DNA of 64,000 nt, taken from positions 65,191-129,190 of the forward strand of contig NZ_LGKG01000134.1 in the NCBI RefSeq assembly GCF_001294335.1. Direction: 5' to 3'. Below the pieces are notes generated by a model that worked only from the letters and a program-made list of their open reading frames with translations, was not told the origin of the DNA and made no database searches. Positions 45,570-54,171 of the stretch are shown in pieces. This DNA is from Streptomyces chattanoogensis (GTDB lineage Bacteria > Actinomycetota > Actinomycetes > Streptomycetales > Streptomycetaceae). The translations under genes were made by a program, and so were the position numbers. How positions within the stretch are numbered: position 1 is the stretch's first letter; each line of letters begins with the position of its first letter.

Positions 45570-45863
45570 TGTCGGTGCTTTCCCTCCCTGCAATCCCCCG
45601 GCTGCGAGTCAGCCTGCCAAATGTGCTGGGTGTTGTGGTAGTCGGACATGCTGTCGGCGATGTCACTGGTACGTGACGGTTCGTCGGCTGAGGGGAAACA
45701 GGGCTGGTGGGCGGGGTGGCTTACGGCGGTCGGGGGAAGGCGGGCGGCGGGTGTGGGTGGCGTGTCGGCGGGCTGACGTGGGGGGTGCCGGGGGCGGCGG
45801 GAGGGTGTTGCGGCACGGCATAGGCTGTGCCCCAAAGCCAGATCCAGCCAGGGGGCAACCGCG

Positions 45864-46844
45864 ATGACGACAGGTCGGCTCGGGCAGCAGCATGCCGCGC
45901 CACCGAATTCGGCCTATGCCGGGCAGGTCGTGCATTTCCCGGATCCGGTGCGGGCCGCCCGGTATCCCGCGGGGGTACGGGTGGACGCGAACGGTTTCCC
46001 GGTGTTCACGCCGTATGCGCGGGCGGCTGCGGAGATCGCCGAGCCGCCGGAGGGCTTCGGCGTCGACGAGCTGCGGTTGACGGACTATGTGTCGGCGAAC
46101 GCGGCGCTGCATGCGCAGGGGCACGAGCTGTGGATAGACGTTCCGGTGGTGGCGACGCCGCACGGCTGGACCTGGCATCACGTGCCCGGTACGCGGCGGA
46201 TGGAGCTGATTCCCGTCGAGGTGAAGGCGCTGCTGCGGCATCACGGCGGGCTGGCGACGGCTGCGGTGGAGCACGGCAAGCGCGGGACGCGGCCGTTGCA
46301 GGAGACGCGGCCGGCGCATTTCGGGGTGCCGCGGCGTGATCTGGCGGTGGGTGAGGAGCAGGTGGCGCAGGCGGAGGAGGCGCTGGGCTACCGGCTGCCG
46401 GGTGCGTACCGGACGTTCCTGAAGGCGGCGGGCGGGTGTGCGCCGGTGGGTGCGGCGCTCGATGCGGAGCTGGGGCTGCTGGTCGACCAGCCGTTCTTCA
46501 CGGTGCGCGATGACGCGGCCGTCAATGATCTCGTCTATGTGAACAAGTGTCTGCGGGACCACTTCACCAAGGACTATCTGGGTGTGGCGTTCGTGCAGGG
46601 CGGTGTGGTCGCGGTGAAGGTGCGCGGTGCGGCGCTGGGTTCGGTGTGGTTCTGTCCGTACGACGATGCCCGGGACCGGGACGGTCTGACGGTGCAGGAG
46701 CGGGTCGAGGGGCTGCTGTTGCCGTGCGGGGCGGATTTCGATGAGTTCCTGCAGCGGCTGGCGGGCAATCCGCCGGAGCTGGAGACCGTGGCGAACCTGA
46801 TGGTGGACGGCGGCTTCGCGCAGGCCGTCGCGGTGGAGGGGTGA
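45864..46844 (+). CDS. SUKH (SMI1/KNR4) family protein
   Basis: This 326-residue protein has a SUKH-1/SMI1-KNR4 domain in the second half (about 165-310). The domain begins VGEEQVAQAEEALGYRLPGA then YRTFLKAAGGCAP, and continues with the FVQGGVVAVKVRG and DFDEFLQRLAGNP segments. The N-terminal half (HFPDPVRAARYPAGVRVDAN, then GFPVFTPYARA) is another conserved-looking unit of unknown fold. SUKH proteins are immunity factors of polymorphic toxin systems. It is divergent from the YwqJ/SUKH-3 pair and 7 bp upstream of the giant YrhB/SUKH-4 gene, so it is probably in an operon with it. Confidence 0.85.
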   Translation: MTTGRLGQQHAAPPNSAYAGQVVHFPDPVRAARYPAGVRVDANGFPVFTPYARAAAEIAEPPEGFGVDELRLTDYVSANAALHAQGHELWIDVPVVATPHGWTWHHVPGTRRMELIPVEVKALLRHHGGLATAAVEHGKRGTRPLQETRPAHFGVPRRDLAVGEEQVAQAEEALGYRLPGAYRTFLKAAGGCAPVGAALDAELGLLVDQPFFTVRDDAAVNDLVYVNKCLRDHFTKDYLGVAFVQGGVVAVKVRGAALGSVWFCPYDDARDRDGLTVQERVEGLLLPCGADFDEFLQRLAGNPPELETVANLMVDGGFAQAVAVEG

Positions 46845-46851
46845 GCGCGCG

Positions 46852-49674
46852 ATGGTGACGTTCGCGCAGGCGCAGGAGCGTGCCGAGCACTGGGTCAACG
46901 GCGATGTACCGACGCCGCAGCACCGCGAGGTGCGGGTGCGGGAGTTCGATCTGGGCTTTGTGGCCTGGGCCGAGGACCGGGACGGTGGTCCGGCGACGGA
47001 CGGCGGCCGGGCCCGGCTGGTGATCGCGCGGGACAGCGGGGAGACGACGCTGTGGCCGGGGCTGCCGGTGGGTGAGGTGATCCGGCGGTACGAGGAGGAG
47101 TACGGCACGCCGGTGGACGGCGGGTACGGCGCCGCCGAGCCGCCGCCGCAGCGGGTGGATCTGGAGGCGACGTCGTTCTTGCTGACGCCGCCGGAGTGGC
47201 TGCAGGAGGCGGCGGACGCGATAGGGATTCCGGACCGGCGGCGCGGTGGCGGGGCCGGGGCGCCGGCTCCGTCACCGGCTGCCGCTCCGCCGCCCGCGGC
47301 GCCGTCACCGGCAGCCGCCCCGCCACCCGCTGCTCCGACACCTGCTCTGGCTCCGTCGTCCCCGGCTGCCGCACCCTCGACCCCCTGGGCCGGTGCGGAC
47401 ACGACGAGCACCGAGGGCGCCGAGGACCGGTCGGTGGGGCTGCCCGAGACGGTGTTCACGGCGCCGCTGGCCGACATCGACGGGATCGCCGAGATCGACG
47501 AGTCGTCCGACACCCCGCCGTCGACGCCGCGCGCGCGGCCGGAGGCGAAGACCGAACTGCTGCAGGGCGGCAGCCAGTTGCCGCGGACGCAGGTCGCGCC
47601 TGCGGTGGAGATGCCGCAGAACGGTCCTGCGGACGGCCGTCCCGGCGGGCCGCCCGCGCCGCCGCCGATGCCGCCCGCGGCGCCTGGGCTGTCGGACCTG
47701 CCGCCGCCGTCCGGCCCGCCGGTGGGCGAGGTCCCGCCGCCGCCGGGCGCCGCCGTGCCGGGTGCCCCCGGCCCGGGGACGCCGCCGCCTCCGCCCGCGC
47801 CGCCCGCGGGTGGCGGTGTGCACGCCGCGGCGACGATGCTCGCCGACGGCTCCTCGCTGCCCGGAAACGCAGGCAACGCAGGCAACCCACGCGGCACCGG
47901 GAATGCCGGGGGCCCGCCCCCGCCGCCCGGCGTGCCCGGCGCGGGCCGCCGTCCGGCCCCCGCGGAGGTCGCCGACGCCGCGACGGGCAAGGCCGAGGTA
48001 CGGCCGCCCGGTGCGCCCGCGGGAGGTTATGTACCGACGCAGCTGGTGTCCCAGCTGGATGCGGCGGATCTGGACCTGAGCGCGGTGGACGGGCCGCAGG
48101 GTGACGCCAACGCGTCCGGCGAGGGGACGCAGGGGCCGGGGGCACCGCCTCCGCCCGCGCCGCCCGTCGCCGGTGGCGCCGGCCGCGGTGGGGTGCATGC
48201 CGCGGCGACGATGCTCGCCGACGGTGCGGCCCTGCAGGCGAGCATGGGCGGCGCGGCCGGTGTCGGCGCCGTACCGCCGCCGCCCTCGCCGCCCGGTCCG
48301 CCCGGTGCGCCCAAGCCGCCGGGCCCGCCCGGCCCGCCCGGTGCGGGCGGCCGCGGCGCGGGCAGCCAGGGCAGTCAGGGCGGCCAGGCGGGTCCGCCGC
48401 CTCCGCCGGCCCCGCCCGTCGCCGGTGGTACCGGCGGCGGTGGGGTGCATGCCGCGGCGACGATGCTCGCCGACGGTGCGGCCCTGCAGGCGAGCATGGG
48501 CGGCCCGGTGCCCGGCCCCGGCATGCCCCCGGCCGCGCCGCCGGCGCCCGGTCCCGGTATGCCTCCGCACGCCGGCCCCGGCCCCGTCGCCCCGCCGCCT
48601 GGTGTCCCGACGGGCCCGCCCGGCGCGCCCGGACCCGGTGGTCCCGGCGGCCCGGGTGCGTACGGCTACCCCCAGGCCCCGACCGGCCAGCCGACCGTCG
48701 GCCCCGGCTACATGGCCGTCCTCAGCTACCGCGCACCCGACGGCTCGGAGCAGAAGATCGTGCGCCGCTCCGCGCCCGGTACCCCGCACCCGGAGTGGCA
48801 GCTGCTGCACGAGCTGCGCGGGATGAACGTCCCGCCGCAGCAGGTGCTGGAGTTGCACACCGAGCTGGAGTGCTGCGATCTGCCGGGCGGCTACTGCGCC
48901 CGGATGATCCGCGACAACTGGCCCCAGGTGCGGATCAGCCACACCGCCGCGTACGGCAAGGACCATGCCTCGCGGCAGCAGGGCGTACGGCATCTGGTGG
49001 AGCATCAGGGCGAGTTGCACCAGGTGGCGGACGGTCCGGCGCGGCCGGCGCCGGTGCGGGTGCCGTTGCCGCACCCGTCGCAGGTGCAGCCGATCCCCCC
49101 GGTGCCGCCGCAGGCGATCGGGCAGGAGCTGGAGCAGGCCTTCGGGCCGCAGGGCATCTTCCGCTTCGACCAACGGGCGGTCTCCCGGCAGGGTGTGCCC
49201 GAGGTGGTGGCGCAGACGCTGGTGTGGGCCGGGCTGCCGGTCGACTTCGGGCCGTTCTTCTGGGCGCAGGCGCAGCCGGGCCGCCCGGTGCCGACGCTGG
49301 CGGAGCTGGCTACGGAGCGGAGGGTGCAGCCGGCGGCGGACGCCGGGTCGTATCTCGTCATGGGCAACGACTTCGGCCGTCAGCTGTGTGTCCAGTACGG
49401 GACCGCGAACATCGTGGCCGTCCCGGTGGAGGCCGGTCCGGGCGGCCAGCCCGCCACCCCGCAGTTCGTCAACAGCGGGCTGCCGGAGTTCGTCCGCTGT
49501 CTGGCGATGCTGGGGCGGATGTGGCGGCTGCGGTTCGGACTGACCCCGGAGCAGGCGGGCCGCTGGACCGTCGACTTCCAGGCCCAGCTGGTCGCGCTGG
49601 ACCCGCCGGCACTGGGTTCACCGGAGACGTGGTGGTCGGTACTGCTGGAACAGATGTGGGATGGCCTTCTGTAG
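46852..49674 (+). CDS. Giant YrhB - Pro-rich - deaminase-like - SUKH-4 fusion protein
   Basis: This 940-residue protein combines several polymorphic-toxin-system modules. Residues 1-85 are a YrhB/Imm35-like domain (RVREFDLGFVAWAEDRDGGP, then TLWPGLPVGEVIRRYEEEYG). Residues 125-620 are a Pro/Gly/Ala-rich, probably disordered region with three copies of GVHAAATMLADG (near 322, 446 and 529). Residues 620-710 have a deaminase-like signature H669TE671LECC and PGGYC682, with SRQQGVRHLVEHQGEL after it. Residues 745-940 are a SUKH-4 domain (SYLVMGNDFGRQLCVQYGTA, FVNSGLPEFVRCLAMLGRMW). It is the last gene of the SUKH operon. The activity of the deaminase-like part is unproven. Confidence 0.85.
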   Translation: MVTFAQAQERAEHWVNGDVPTPQHREVRVREFDLGFVAWAEDRDGGPATDGGRARLVIARDSGETTLWPGLPVGEVIRRYEEEYGTPVDGGYGAAEPPPQRVDLEATSFLLTPPEWLQEAADAIGIPDRRRGGGAGAPAPSPAAAPPPAAPSPAAAPPPAAPTPALAPSSPAAAPSTPWAGADTTSTEGAEDRSVGLPETVFTAPLADIDGIAEIDESSDTPPSTPRARPEAKTELLQGGSQLPRTQVAPAVEMPQNGPADGRPGGPPAPPPMPPAAPGLSDLPPPSGPPVGEVPPPPGAAVPGAPGPGTPPPPPAPPAGGGVHAAATMLADGSSLPGNAGNAGNPRGTGNAGGPPPPPGVPGAGRRPAPAEVADAATGKAEVRPPGAPAGGYVPTQLVSQLDAADLDLSAVDGPQGDANASGEGTQGPGAPPPPAPPVAGGAGRGGVHAAATMLADGAALQASMGGAAGVGAVPPPPSPPGPPGAPKPPGPPGPPGAGGRGAGSQGSQGGQAGPPPPPAPPVAGGTGGGGVHAAATMLADGAALQASMGGPVPGPGMPPAAPPAPGPGMPPHAGPGPVAPPPGVPTGPPGAPGPGGPGGPGAYGYPQAPTGQPTVGPGYMAVLSYRAPDGSEQKIVRRSAPGTPHPEWQLLHELRGMNVPPQQVLELHTELECCDLPGGYCARMIRDNWPQVRISHTAAYGKDHASRQQGVRHLVEHQGELHQVADGPARPAPVRVPLPHPSQVQPIPPVPPQAIGQELEQAFGPQGIFRFDQRAVSRQGVPEVVAQTLVWAGLPVDFGPFFWAQAQPGRPVPTLAELATERRVQPAADAGSYLVMGNDFGRQLCVQYGTANIVAVPVEAGPGGQPATPQFVNSGLPEFVRCLAMLGRMWRLRFGLTPEQAGRWTVDFQAQLVALDPPALGSPETWWSVLLEQMWDGLL

Positions 49675-49688
49675 TTTCTCCCCACGGG

Positions 49689-49766
49689 TCCGCTGCGCTT
49701 TGCCTGGGCCGTACTTTTTTGTCTGCGGCGCCGCGGTGTCTTCTCACCGTTGCGCCTGCGGCGGGC
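49689..49766 (+). repeat. 75-bp dispersed repeat, unit 1
   Basis: Begins TCCGCTGCGCTTTGCCTGGG and ends TTGCGCCTGCGGCGGGC. The same ends occur in direct orientation at 49770-49830 and inverted at 49878-49955. There is no gene between the SUKH-4 fusion and the LCP gene; these repeats fill the gap. Confidence 0.75.
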
Positions 49767-49769
49767 CCG

Positions 49770-49830
49770 TCCGCTGCGCTGTGCCTGGGCCGACGTGTCG
49801 GGCTTTCCCACGGTTGCGCCTGCGGCGGGC
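49770..49830 (+). repeat. 75-bp dispersed repeat, unit 2 (direct)
   Basis: Same ends as unit 1 (TCCGCTGCGCTGTGCCTGGG and GTTGCGCCTGCGGCGGGC) with a shorter middle. It follows unit 1 with 3 bp between. Confidence 0.75.
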
Positions 49831-49877
49831 TGGTTGCCGCTGCGCAGGAGGGGCACCGCGGCCGACAACCAACCCCC

Positions 49878-49955
49878 GCCCGCCACAGGCGCAACGGCGA
49901 AACACTCCCACGGCGGGACAGCCGACAACGTACGGCCCAGGCAAAGCGCAGCGGA
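49878..49955 (-). repeat. 75-bp dispersed repeat, unit 3 (inverted)
   Basis: Reverse complement of unit 1: on the minus strand it starts TCCGCTGCGCTTTGCCTGGG and ends GTTGCGCCTGTGGCGGGC. It ends right at the first possible start codon of the LCP gene and can pair with unit 1 to form a very long stem in RNA. Confidence 0.75.
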
Positions 49956-51056
49956 ATGGCGAGGCACGCCGACCGCCCCGACCATGCGTACATGGCTTAC
50001 ATAGGTCAGCCACCGCCATCGCCGCCCTCGGCAAGCCTCTACCGGGCCCGCGGGCGGCTGCCCCGTCGGCTGCCCCGCCGGCCCCGCCGACCCCGCCGGC
50101 CATGGCGCCGCCGGGTGCCGGCGGCGCTGGTGGCCCTGTTGGTGCTGGTGGGGACAGCCGCCGTCGGCCTCTACGGATGGGCCGCGGAGCGCGTCCGGCA
50201 TGTGGGGGCGCTGGACGACTACGTGGGGCGGCCGCCCGCGGGCAAGGGGACGAACTGGCTGCTGGTCGGGTCCGACAGCCGGGGTGCGCTGACGCCCGAA
50301 CAGCGCAATGACCTGCACGTGGGTAACAACACGGTCCGTAACACCGACACGATCATGGTGCTGCACTCCGGCCGGCACGGCCCGTATCTGGTCAGTCTGC
50401 CCCGCGACAGTTACGTCCCGGTGCCGGGGCACGGCCGGACGAAGATCAATGCGGCGTACGGGGCCGGCGGGCCGCGGCTGCTGACCCGTACGGTCGAGGG
50501 GGCGACGGGTCTGCGGATCGACCGCTATGCCGAGGTGAACTTCCTGGGGCTGGTGCGGGTCGTGGACGCGCTGGGCGGGGTGCGGCTGTGTCTGGACCGG
50601 CCGCTGCGGGACGCCCGTTCCGGGGCGGATTTCGCGGCGGGCTGTCATCGGACGGACGGGCGGCGGGCGCTGGCGTTCGTACGGGCCCGCTATGCCGACC
50701 CGCAAGGTGACCTCGGACGGGTGAAGCGGCAGCGGCAGCTGATCGGTGCCGTCGCGGACAAGATGCTGGGGCCCGGCGTGCTCTTCGATCCGTTCCGGCT
50801 GCTGCCGGTGGCCGACGCCGGGCTGGCCGCGGTCGCCGTCGACAACGGGTCGGGAACGCCCGAACTGCTGGCCATGGCCCGGGCGATGAAGGAGGTCGGC
50901 GGGGGCGGCGGCGCGGCGGCCACCGTCCCGGTGGCCAGTCCCGGTGTGGCGACGGCGGGCGCCGGTGAGGTGCTGCTGTGGGACGCAAATGGGGCACGGC
51001 GGCTGTTCGGCGCTTTGCGCGTCGATGCCGTTATTCCGACTTCTGGCACCGATTGA
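49956..51056 (+). CDS. LytR-CpsA-Psr (LCP) family cell-wall glycopolymer ligase
   Basis: LCP proteins attach teichoic-acid-type or other glycopolymers to peptidoglycan outside the membrane. This one has a basic Pro/Arg-rich N-terminus, one membrane anchor (VPAALVALLVLVGTAAVGLY) and the LCP domain. The domain motifs are NWLLVGSDSR, NTDTIMVLHS, VSLPRDSYVPVPGHGRTKIN, INAAYGAGGPRLL and FVRARYADPQGDLGRVKRQR. It ends with a short Gly/Ala tail. The start is uncertain: ATG 49956 abuts repeat unit 3, and ATG 49992 (MAYIGQPPP) is an alternative. Neither has a good ribosome site. Confidence 0.88.
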   Translation: MARHADRPDHAYMAYIGQPPPSPPSASLYRARGRLPRRLPRRPRRPRRPWRRRVPAALVALLVLVGTAAVGLYGWAAERVRHVGALDDYVGRPPAGKGTNWLLVGSDSRGALTPEQRNDLHVGNNTVRNTDTIMVLHSGRHGPYLVSLPRDSYVPVPGHGRTKINAAYGAGGPRLLTRTVEGATGLRIDRYAEVNFLGLVRVVDALGGVRLCLDRPLRDARSGADFAAGCHRTDGRRALAFVRARYADPQGDLGRVKRQRQLIGAVADKMLGPGVLFDPFRLLPVADAGLAAVAVDNGSGTPELLAMARAMKEVGGGGGAAATVPVASPGVATAGAGEVLLWDANGARRLFGALRVDAVIPTSGTD

Positions 51057-51133
51057 CGCATCCTTGTGTGGGAGAGGGGTGAAGTGTCGCGATAGGGCGG
51101 CTTCGAGCCGATCCAGAAAAGGGGCTTTGAGGG

Positions 51134-52270
51134 ATGAGTGTTTCGGTTTCGCCTCACGGGTTCGAGACCGTACGAGGACGCGGCTACCGGCCGGAGGACG
51201 TCGACCGGCGCGTGGAGGGGCTCTCAATAGACCGTGACTCGTGCTGGGAGCGGGCGGCGCGGCTGACCGTGCTCTGCAACGAGATGGACGCGGAGCTGGC
51301 GGAACTTCAGGAGTATGTGGCGAAGCTGCCGCCGCAGACCTTCGAGTCCCTGGGCGAGAACGCCCTGCTGATGCTGCGGACCGCGACGTCGGAGGCGGAG
51401 CGGCTGCGGGCCGAGGCGCAGGTGGCGGCCGAGCGGATCCGCGACGAGGCGATGGAGTACGCCGACCGGGTCCGCGATGCGGCGGAGTCGGCGTCGCGGG
51501 AGCTGCGGGCCGAGGCGGAGGAGAGCGGGCGGCGCACCGAGGAGGCGGCGCGGGCGGAGGCCGCCGGGCTGGCGGAGGAGGCGGACGAGGACGCCGAGCA
51601 GTGGCGCGGTGAGGCGGCCGCGGTGCTCGCCGACATGCGGCACCGCACCGACCAGATGTGGCACGAACAGGAGCGGCGGCAGGCCGAGGAGTGGGACGCG
51701 GCCGGGCGGGAGCTGGCGGTCCTCGAGGCCGAGACGGACCGGCTGGTCGCCGAGCTGGACGAGCGCGCCGACGCCCTGCTCGCCGAGCGGCGGCGCCTCG
51801 TCGCGGAGGTCGAGGAGGCCGCCCGGCACTGCGAGGAGGACGCGGACGACCGTGCCGTGGCGATCGTCGCCCAGGCCAGGGTGGAGGCGGAGCGCATCGA
51901 GCGCACTACGGCGCGGGTGCTGCGCGAACACGAGGAGGAGCGCGCGGAGGTCCGGGCCCATATGGCGCATGTCCGCAACAGTCTGGCGGCGCTGACGGGG
52001 AAGGATCCGGAGGGCCTGGAGGACGGGACGGAGGCGGAGCCGGAGACGGAACCGGAGACGCGGCCGGAACCGGGGGCGGCGGCCGACGGTGAGGGCGGCG
52101 GCACCGGTGCGGGCGACTCCGGTGACGGCGGTGCCGAAAGCGCTGCCGCCGACACCGGCACCCGCGATCCCGACGGCTGCGACCCCGACAACGAGGACAC
52201 CCTGGAGACCGAGCTCCCCCGGCTGGACGGCCCGTTGGACGAACCGGCGGACAGCCGGGTGGAGGGCTGA
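51134..52270 (+). CDS. Coiled-coil protein with DivIVA-like N-terminus (Scy/FilP-like, often called cellulose-binding protein)
   Basis: This 378-residue protein begins with a DivIVA-type segment (GFETVRGRGYRPEDVDRRVE). A long Ala/Glu/Arg coiled coil follows (about 70-290; repeats such as AERLRAEAQVAAERIRDEA and EARRHCEEDADDRA-like heptads). The C-terminal tail is disordered, acidic and Gly-rich. This architecture is shared with Streptomyces polar-growth cytoskeletal proteins and with homologues annotated as cellulose-binding proteins. GAGGG precedes the ATG. A cytoskeletal or tip-assembly role is inferred from architecture. Confidence 0.82.
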   Translation: MSVSVSPHGFETVRGRGYRPEDVDRRVEGLSIDRDSCWERAARLTVLCNEMDAELAELQEYVAKLPPQTFESLGENALLMLRTATSEAERLRAEAQVAAERIRDEAMEYADRVRDAAESASRELRAEAEESGRRTEEAARAEAAGLAEEADEDAEQWRGEAAAVLADMRHRTDQMWHEQERRQAEEWDAAGRELAVLEAETDRLVAELDERADALLAERRRLVAEVEEAARHCEEDADDRAVAIVAQARVEAERIERTTARVLREHEEERAEVRAHMAHVRNSLAALTGKDPEGLEDGTEAEPETEPETRPEPGAAADGEGGGTGAGDSGDGGAESAAADTGTRDPDGCDPDNEDTLETELPRLDGPLDEPADSRVEG

Positions 52271-52296
52271 CCCGGCGCGCCGCCGCCCGCGTCCGC

Positions 52297-53910
52297 CTAC
52301 TTCGCGGCGGCCCCGGCGTCGTCCGTCTCCCGCTGTGTACGGGCATCCGCATGCACCGGGAAGCGCCGGGGCGCCAGCAGGAGCAGCGCGAGCACGGCGA
52401 GGGCGGCGGCCGCGGCGGCACCGAGGTAGACGTGGTCGACGGTGGTGTCGACGGCGCGCCGCAGATAGTCGGCGGCGCGGGCGGTGAGCGCGCCGGCCTT
52501 CTCCAGGGCGTGCGAGACGGCGTCGAGGTCGCCCGGCAGGCCGGTCCGGATGTCTGCCGGGGCGTGGGCGAGACGGTCGTTGAGGGTGCTGTTGGCGATG
52601 GCGCCGAAGAGGGCCGCGCCCAGGGACTGGCCGACCTGGCGGCAGAAGAGGATGGAGGCGGTGGCGGTGCCGCGTTCGGCGTAGCCGACGGAGGACTGGA
52701 CGCCGATGATCAGCGGCAGCTGGAACAGGCCGAGGGAGGCGCCGAGCGCCAGCATGATCAGGGCCGGCTGCCAGGCGGCGCCCGGATAGGGCAGCAGGGG
52801 GAAGGCGAGCAGGCACAGCGCCGCCGCGGCCATGCCGGTCAGCGCGCAGTTGCGGATGCCGATGCGGTTGTAGACGTGGCTGCTCAGAGCCGCCGAGACC
52901 GGCCAGCTCAGCGTCATCACGGAGAGCACGAAGCCGGCGGCCGTCGGGCCCAGGCCGAGCACCGTCTGGGCGTAGGTGGGCAGGAAGACGGTGGGGGCGA
53001 CCATCAGCAGGCCCAGCGCGCCGAGGGCGAGGTTGACGGCGGAGATGGTGCGGCGGCGCCAGACCCAGCCGGGGATGATCGGTTCGGCGGCGCGGCGCTC
53101 GATCAGCACGGTGGCCGCCGCGCACACCGCCGTACCCCCGAAGAGCAGCAGCGAAGGGGTGGAGAGCCAGGGCCAGGCGACGCCGCCCTGGACCAGTGCG
53201 GTCAGCAGCAGGCCGCCGGTGGCGAAGATGGCGAGCGCGCCGGGCCAGTCGACGCGGGGGCGGTGCGCGGGTGCGGGCCGTTCCGTGCCGCCCTTGTTCT
53301 CGAAGAAGTACCGGCCGATCAGCCACAGGGCGACGGCGCCCACCGGCACATTGACCAGGAAGATCCACCGCCAGCCGGCGTACGTGGCGAGCAGGCCGCC
53401 CAGTGCGGGCCCGGCGACCGCGGAGGTGGCCCACACCGAGGACAGTTTGGCCTGGATCTTGGGGCGTTCCTTCATCGGGTAGAGGTCGGCGGCGACGGTC
53501 TGGACGGTGCCCTGGAGGGCGCCGCCGCCCAGGCCCTGCAGGACCCGGAAGGCGATCAGGGAGGCCATGTTCCAGGCCCCCGCGCAGGCCAGCGAGCCGA
53601 CGAGGAAGAGCACGATGCCGGCGATCAGGATGGGCTTGCGGCCGAAGGTGTCGGAGAGCTTGCCGTAGACGGGCAGGGTGACGGTGACGGCGAGCAGATA
53701 GCCGGAGAAGAGCCAGGAGAAGACGGCGAAGCCGCCGAGGTCGCCGACGATCTGCGGGATGGCGGTGGCGATGATCGTGGAGTCGAGGGCGGCCAGCGCC
53801 ATGGAGAGCATCAGGGCGGCGGCGACGGGGCCGCGCCCGGAGCCCGGTGCGCCGCCCGCCGCTATGTCCGTGTCGCTTGCGCTCTCGCTGCCTTTCGTGG
53901 TGCCGCTCAC
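52297..53910 (-). CDS. MFS multidrug efflux transporter, DHA2 (EmrB/QacA) type
   Basis: This 537-residue drug:H+ antiporter has about 14 membrane segments. MLSMALAALDSTIIATAIPQ is the typical first helix with the conserved Asp. YGKLSDTFGRKPILIAGIVL is motif A, and AGPALGGLLATYAGWRWIFL is motif C. GTG 53910 is chosen because GGAGGGG lies about 6 nt upstream. ATG 53943 is in frame but overlaps a palindrome. A 22-bp inverted repeat at 53937-53958 is a likely operator. No regulator gene is adjacent. Confidence 0.92.
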   Translation of the reverse strand: MSGTTKGSESASDTDIAAGGAPGSGRGPVAAALMLSMALAALDSTIIATAIPQIVGDLGGFAVFSWLFSGYLLAVTVTLPVYGKLSDTFGRKPILIAGIVLFLVGSLACAGAWNMASLIAFRVLQGLGGGALQGTVQTVAADLYPMKERPKIQAKLSSVWATSAVAGPALGGLLATYAGWRWIFLVNVPVGAVALWLIGRYFFENKGGTERPAPAHRPRVDWPGALAIFATGGLLLTALVQGGVAWPWLSTPSLLLFGGTAVCAAATVLIERRAAEPIIPGWVWRRRTISAVNLALGALGLLMVAPTVFLPTYAQTVLGLGPTAAGFVLSVMTLSWPVSAALSSHVYNRIGIRNCALTGMAAAALCLLAFPLLPYPGAAWQPALIMLALGASLGLFQLPLIIGVQSSVGYAERGTATASILFCRQVGQSLGAALFGAIANSTLNDRLAHAPADIRTGLPGDLDAVSHALEKAGALTARAADYLRRAVDTTVDHVYLGAAAAAALAVLALLLLAPRRFPVHADARTQRETDDAGAAAK

Positions 53911-53936
53911 CGGGCCCCTCCGCCTCTCCGCCGTCC

Positions 53937-53958
53937 CCTGCATGCGATTGCATGTAGG
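53937..53958. promoter_or_regulatory. Putative operator upstream of the DHA2 transporter
   Basis: CCTGCATGC and GCATGTAGG flank GATT as a 9-4-9 inverted repeat with one mismatch, 27 bp upstream of the transporter GTG. The position fits a repressor site (TetR/MarR style), but no such gene is adjacent. The rest of the gap up to mfd at 54172 shows no gene. Confidence 0.6.
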
Positions 53959-54171
53959 GGACACCCTTCCATGTGGGGCCGCGGGACGGAACGGGGCTTC
54001 TCGCTGGGTGGACGGGCCGTCGGCTCGGGCGGCCGGTTGTCGGTAGCGAGGGGCGCGAAGCTCGATGAGGGGCGGTGGCCGGGCGACGGGCGGGCGTATG
54101 GTGGGCAGCCCCGGCACGTAGCACGTGTCGGGCGGTCGCGTTGTTCGCCTCCCTGGGACGGAAGCCTTTTC

